DNA from: Cryptomeria japonica
Taxonomy: Eukaryota > Streptophyta > Pinopsida > Cupressales > Cupressaceae
Reading direction: 5' to 3'
NCBI RefSeq assembly: GCF_030272615.1
Contig: NC_081414.1
Coordinates: 522,166,185-522,230,184, forward strand
Length of the DNA: 64,000 bases
In this document: positions 60,399 to 64,000 of the stretch, one piece after another
Layout of the letters: every line of letters starts with the position of its first letter
How positions within the stretch are numbered: position 1 is the stretch's first letter
Notes under the pieces: generated by a model
What the model was told of the DNA's origin: nothing
The model's database searches: none
Seen by the model: the letters and a program-made list of their open reading frames with translations, nothing else
Translations under genes and position numbers: made by a program

Positions 60399-61692
60399 TG
60401 TTGGACATTGCTGCTGCTAGGATATGTTGTTGTCATTGATGTCAACATATTCCTACTTTGGTGATTGCAGATTGGTTCATTGTGATTATGGGTTGGTGTA
60501 TGGAGTATCTTTAATATTATTATATTATTCTATGCTGGTGTTGGTGATCCGGGAAGCTTAATTGATCATATCATATGATCCGGTTTTGCAATTTGTTTTT
60601 CTGATCAGTGCTTTGCAGAGTTCAACATTTCCTCTAGTATATTTCAGTGTGATCAGATCTTGATATGAGATTTTGGGATATTGTTTGGTATGGTCTTATT
60701 TATCTTAATTTCAGATGGTTCATGATTTGGTGCTCTGCAAGTTATCTTTATTCATGACAATTGTTGTTGTTTGAGTGTTCTTGAGTTCCAGATGTTGAGA
60801 GATGAATATTTGATAAGTGGTGTTGGTGCAGTTGTTACTGATGATTATAACATGCTTTCTAGTATTTCTTAGTCATGTCCCATTTGTCCTAATGATCCAA
60901 ATTGATTGTTGTGTGAGTTTTTTGGTGATTTTGCTGAATCGGTGATGTTCTTCATGTTATGTGGTTTTCCTGGTGGTGTAGCGTGTTGCAGTTGATCTTG
61001 GAGTGATTTCCGATGGTGTTGCATGTTTAGAGACTTGATTTAGGTCCATGTTATGTCATATAAATCATTATATTGGTCTGGTGGTCGATGTTTGTATCGT
61101 GTGATGTAATTTTGTAATTGTTGTCAAGGTTGATGAATTGTATAAATAGGTGATATTGTCATGTAATTTGGGTATCAGGGTTGTGTCTGCATTATCAGAG
61201 AGTGGTGTATGTGCAAACAAGTATTCATCTTTTGATGTAGTGCATTCAAGAGATATTGGTGTTCTAGAGAAGACAATTATGCTTAATCAAAACTGTCATC
61301 AAGCATTTGGAGATGCTATTATTGTAGTTCATTTCTACCGAATTGTAGTCCAAATCTTGTTGTAAGTTAGTGAGACTTCCCTGAGGGTTGTAGGCTTCTG
61401 GGTCATTATATTTTGAGTAGTGATCTCTAGGAAGTGTGCCTTAATGCATGTATATTCCCCATTATAATATTTTCACATACTATTGCAGAGTATCATCTTA
61501 TTGTGGGTATGTTCCCACCATGTTTTTTCCCTTAACCAAGTTTTCCATGTCAAAATCTTGGTGTTGTGTGTTGTGCTATCAATTTTCTTATCTCTATTAT
61601 TTATTAGATCTATTTTTGTGATTATGTTTATAGATCCGGTGAAAAGTGATTCACCCCCCCCTCTTAGTTTTCCTCCATTATTGCTTCTAACA
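60399..61692 (+). mobile_element. Copia 5' LTR, about 1.29 kb
   Basis: Starts TGTTGGACATTGCTGC and ends TTGCTTCTAACA, directly before a primer-binding site, and the element's gag begins 57 bases later. Contains block 1 (61501-61550, CCCACCATGTTTTTTCCC) and block 2 (TGATTCACCCCCCCCTCT at 61647) of the Copia LTRs in the window. The partner LTR and the second target site are outside the window. Confidence 0.82.
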
Positions 61693-61694
61693 AT

Positions 61695-61706
61695 TGGTAT
61701 TAGATC
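61695..61706 (+). other. Primer-binding site of the Copia element
   Basis: TGGTATTAGATC two bases after the LTR end. It resembles the initiator Met tRNA complement TGGTATCAGAGC with two changes. Confidence 0.75.
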
Positions 61707-61748
61707 TAGATCCTCTAGAAGATGATTAACCGCTTGAGGAGATCTGAG

Positions 61749-64000
61749 ATGGAAAGTGGATATGGAGGTGTTATCTTTAATAAGGAGAGTCCGAGATTCA
61801 ATGGCAATAACTATGCTATATGGAAGAATTGGATGGAAGTGCATTTGAGATGTCTTAGAGAAGATTACTGGAAGATTAAAAAGAATGCCTATTCTACTCC
61901 TCCAAATGGACTGGTTACTGCTGATGAGATCAATGAAGCTGAACATAACATTAGAGCAAAGGAAGCATTGTTGAGTTCCCTGATTGATTTAAAAATGATA
62001 AATGTAATGGGACTTCAGACCTCACATGAGATCTGGGAGAAGCTTGAGACCCTATATGAAGGAGATAAAAAGGTCAAAGTTGCTAAGTTGCAAAGTCTGA
62101 AAGGGGAATATGAGATGCTGAAGATGGGAGAAGATGAGAACATAAATACCTTTATGGATAAGGTGAATGACCTTGTCCTAGGTATCAGATGTGCTGGTGG
62201 AACCCTTGAAGAAGATGAAATTGTTGCTAAGGTATCGAGATCTTTGCCTCTCACTTATAAAAATAAGGTAGCTGCTACTGATGAGATATGGAGTGTGACT
62301 ATAGTGATAAGAGATATGTTGGTTGGAAAGATTGCTGTATTTGAGCTGCAAATTTGGTGAATCACATGGAAAGTCTGAAATAACATTTAGAGCATTTATA
62401 TCTAGTAAACAAAAGTATGAACCTGAAGAATATAGAATATCCAGATATGAAAGAGAAAGGAGAGAGATGGAAGAGAAAGAAAGAGAACTAGATGAGCTTG
62501 AAGCATTGATTGCCCAGAGATTACCTAAGGGAGCCAATAAGTATGATGGAAAATTTCCTTTGAAATGTTTCTCTTGCAATAAGGTAGGACATTTTTCTTC
62601 TAGGTGCCCAAAGAGAATGGCTAAGTATGAGAGGCATGATAAATTTGACAAGCATGATAGACATGATAGACATGAGAAGCATGAGAAGTATGATAAGCCC
62701 TACAAGTCTAACCAAAAGTATAGGAATCAGAAGAACTACTATTATGCTGCTAATGAAGGTGTTACAGATAAAGAATTAGAAGGAGATGAAGTATTCCTTG
62801 CTATTAAGGAAGATGGACCAGTACCCATTGATCCCACTAGCTGCACTATTGACGAGAAAGCTTTAGCTGCTAAAGATGAGGAAAGAGATGAATGGGTAAT
62901 AGACAGTGGTTGTTCACATCATATGATCGATGATAAAAGAAAATTTGTGAGTATGGAAAGATATGATGGTGGAATAGTGAGATTCAGAGATGACAAAGCC
63001 TATGTGATCCATGGTAGAGGTTCTATATCCTTTGATGGTAAGCATCATATTGACGATGTTCCATATGTTGAAGGTTTGAAGCATAATATTTTGAGAATTG
63101 GACAAATGGTCAACAAAGGTTATGATTTACAATTCAAGAATGGTAAATGCAAGACCCTAAATGCCTCTTGTATAGAGATTGCATCTGGGACTAAGACTGA
63201 AGGTAATATTTTTCATTTGAATGCTAGTGAGAAAAGATGTTTGATTGCTCAAATTGATGAAAGCTGGTTTTGGCATAGGAGAATGTGTCATGTTAACTTT
63301 GATTCAATGATTAAGATCAGTTCTATTCAAGTTGTTAGAGATTTGCCTAAAATTGTTAAGCCTGCTAATCCGGTGTGTAAAGAATGTCAAATTGGTAAGA
63401 AAACAAGAATTTCCTTGAAGAGAAAATAGTATACATCTGATGGATTGCTAGATCTTGTAAATACTGTCTTGTGTGGACCTAAAAATGTTAGAAGTGTGTA
63501 GGGAGATAGATATTTTATGTTGCTAATTGATGATTATTCTAGGATGATGTGGGTTGTCTTTTTGAAAGAAAAATATTAAGCATTAGACAAATTCAAGATA
63601 TTCAAAGAAAAGGTTAAGACTAAGTTAGGATTGAAGGTGAAATGTTTGAGATTTGACAAAGGTGGAGAATTATGTTTCAGTGATTTTTATTTATTCTATG
63701 ACAAGTATGGCATTAGAAGATAGTTATCTTCTTCTAGAACCCCTCAATAGAATGGAGTTGTTGAAAGGAAGAACATGACTATTTTGGATGCTACAAGAAC
63801 TATGCTAATTGAAGGGAATGTTCCAAAGATATATTGGAGAGAAGCTATTAGCACTGCTATTTATACATTCAATTGAGTTCATATCAAAGGTGGTACTGGT
63901 AAGACTCCTTATGAGTTATGGTTTGGTCATGTTCCTAATGTGAGATATTTCAAAGTATTTGGTAGCAAATGTTATATCAAGAGAGATGATGACATAGGAA
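61749..64000 (+). pseudogene. Copia gag-pol: gag, protease, integrase (3' part off window)
   Basis: Start ATG 61749 (MESGYGGVIFNKESPRFNG; an in-frame Met at 61722 is also possible). Gag of the UBN2 type (YAIWKNWMEVHLR, ALLSSLIDLKMINVMG, YEGDKKVKVAKLQSLKGEYE) to about 62345. A single-base insertion near 62349 shifts the frame, and gag resumes in the next frame with FGESHGKSE. Then the zinc knuckle CFSCNKVGHFSSRC (about 62563), a His/Asp/Lys repeat (62632-62697), retropepsin with WVIDSGCSHHM (catalytic DSG at 62902-62910), the HHCC zinc domain (WHRRMCHVNF ... CKECQIGKK) and integrase core with LIDDYSRMMW, FDKGGE and GVVERKN, the three acidic residues all present. Stops at 63427, 63499, 63577, 63721, 63748 and 63874 break the integrase. 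Reverse transcriptase and RNase H would follow beyond the window. Confidence 0.92.

Overview
This 64 kb window is land-plant nuclear DNA built almost entirely of transposable elements in various stages of decay; I see no host gene, tRNA or rRNA that I can support. The plant origin is shown by a L1-type LINE whose ORF1 carries a DUF4283-like domain and zinc knuckle, Tat-like Ty3/gypsy pol with an archaeal-type RNase H, Copia elements with the AAAGGGGGAG polypurine tract and a TGGTATTAGAGC primer site, and a plant mobile domain (PMD) ORF. AT-rich sequence, 4-5 kb LTRs, deep nesting and old nonsense-ridden copies would fit a very large genome such as a gymnosperm; that attribution is inference only.

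Layout. 1-1.63 kb: 3' part of LINE ORF2 (+). 1.64-4.23 kb: a truncated, old long LTR of the family seen intact at 43-55 kb, with a GC-rich G-box cassette. 4.24-9.1 kb: a nearly full LINE (ORF2 then ORF1) on the minus strand. 9.4-15.3 kb: AT-rich unclassified repeats, including a 0.4 kb duplication and a degenerate array. 15.36-19.4 kb: Copia LTR, primer site, a four-knuckle gag remnant and an unrecognised ORF. 19.4-24.8 kb: an inverted pair of Copia LTR fragments split by a 4.7 kb solo LTR with a 5 bp target duplication. 26.07-30.4 kb: gypsy-like LTR, leader minisatellite and gag remnant (+). 32.5-34.6 kb: PMD pseudogene (+) with a likely intron. 35.1-38.5 kb: Tat-like pol pseudogene (-), so the PMD ORF lies antisense and downstream of pol. 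38.9-41.0 kb: internally deleted Copia element with target duplication. 41.6-43.2 kb: solo Copia LTR with target duplication. 43.2-55.4 kb: a complete young non-autonomous LTR element (two 4,208 bp LTRs, 3,727 bp non-coding interior, primer site, polypurine tract, target duplication), structurally a large retrotransposon derivative (LARD). 55.4-57.4 kb: fragment related to the 4.7 kb LTR. 60.4-64 kb: Copia element (5' LTR, primer site, gag-protease-integrase) running off the window, broken by a frameshift and six in-frame stops.

The elements do not act as one pathway. Their relation is one of nesting: at least four insertions carry readable 5 bp target duplications (CTTGA, AAGGC, GTTTA, GAGCA), which order part of the local history. 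The LARD is the youngest dated event: I counted about 19 mismatches between its LTRs, roughly 0.45 %, nearly all transitions. It has no coding capacity and would need proteins from an autonomous relative.
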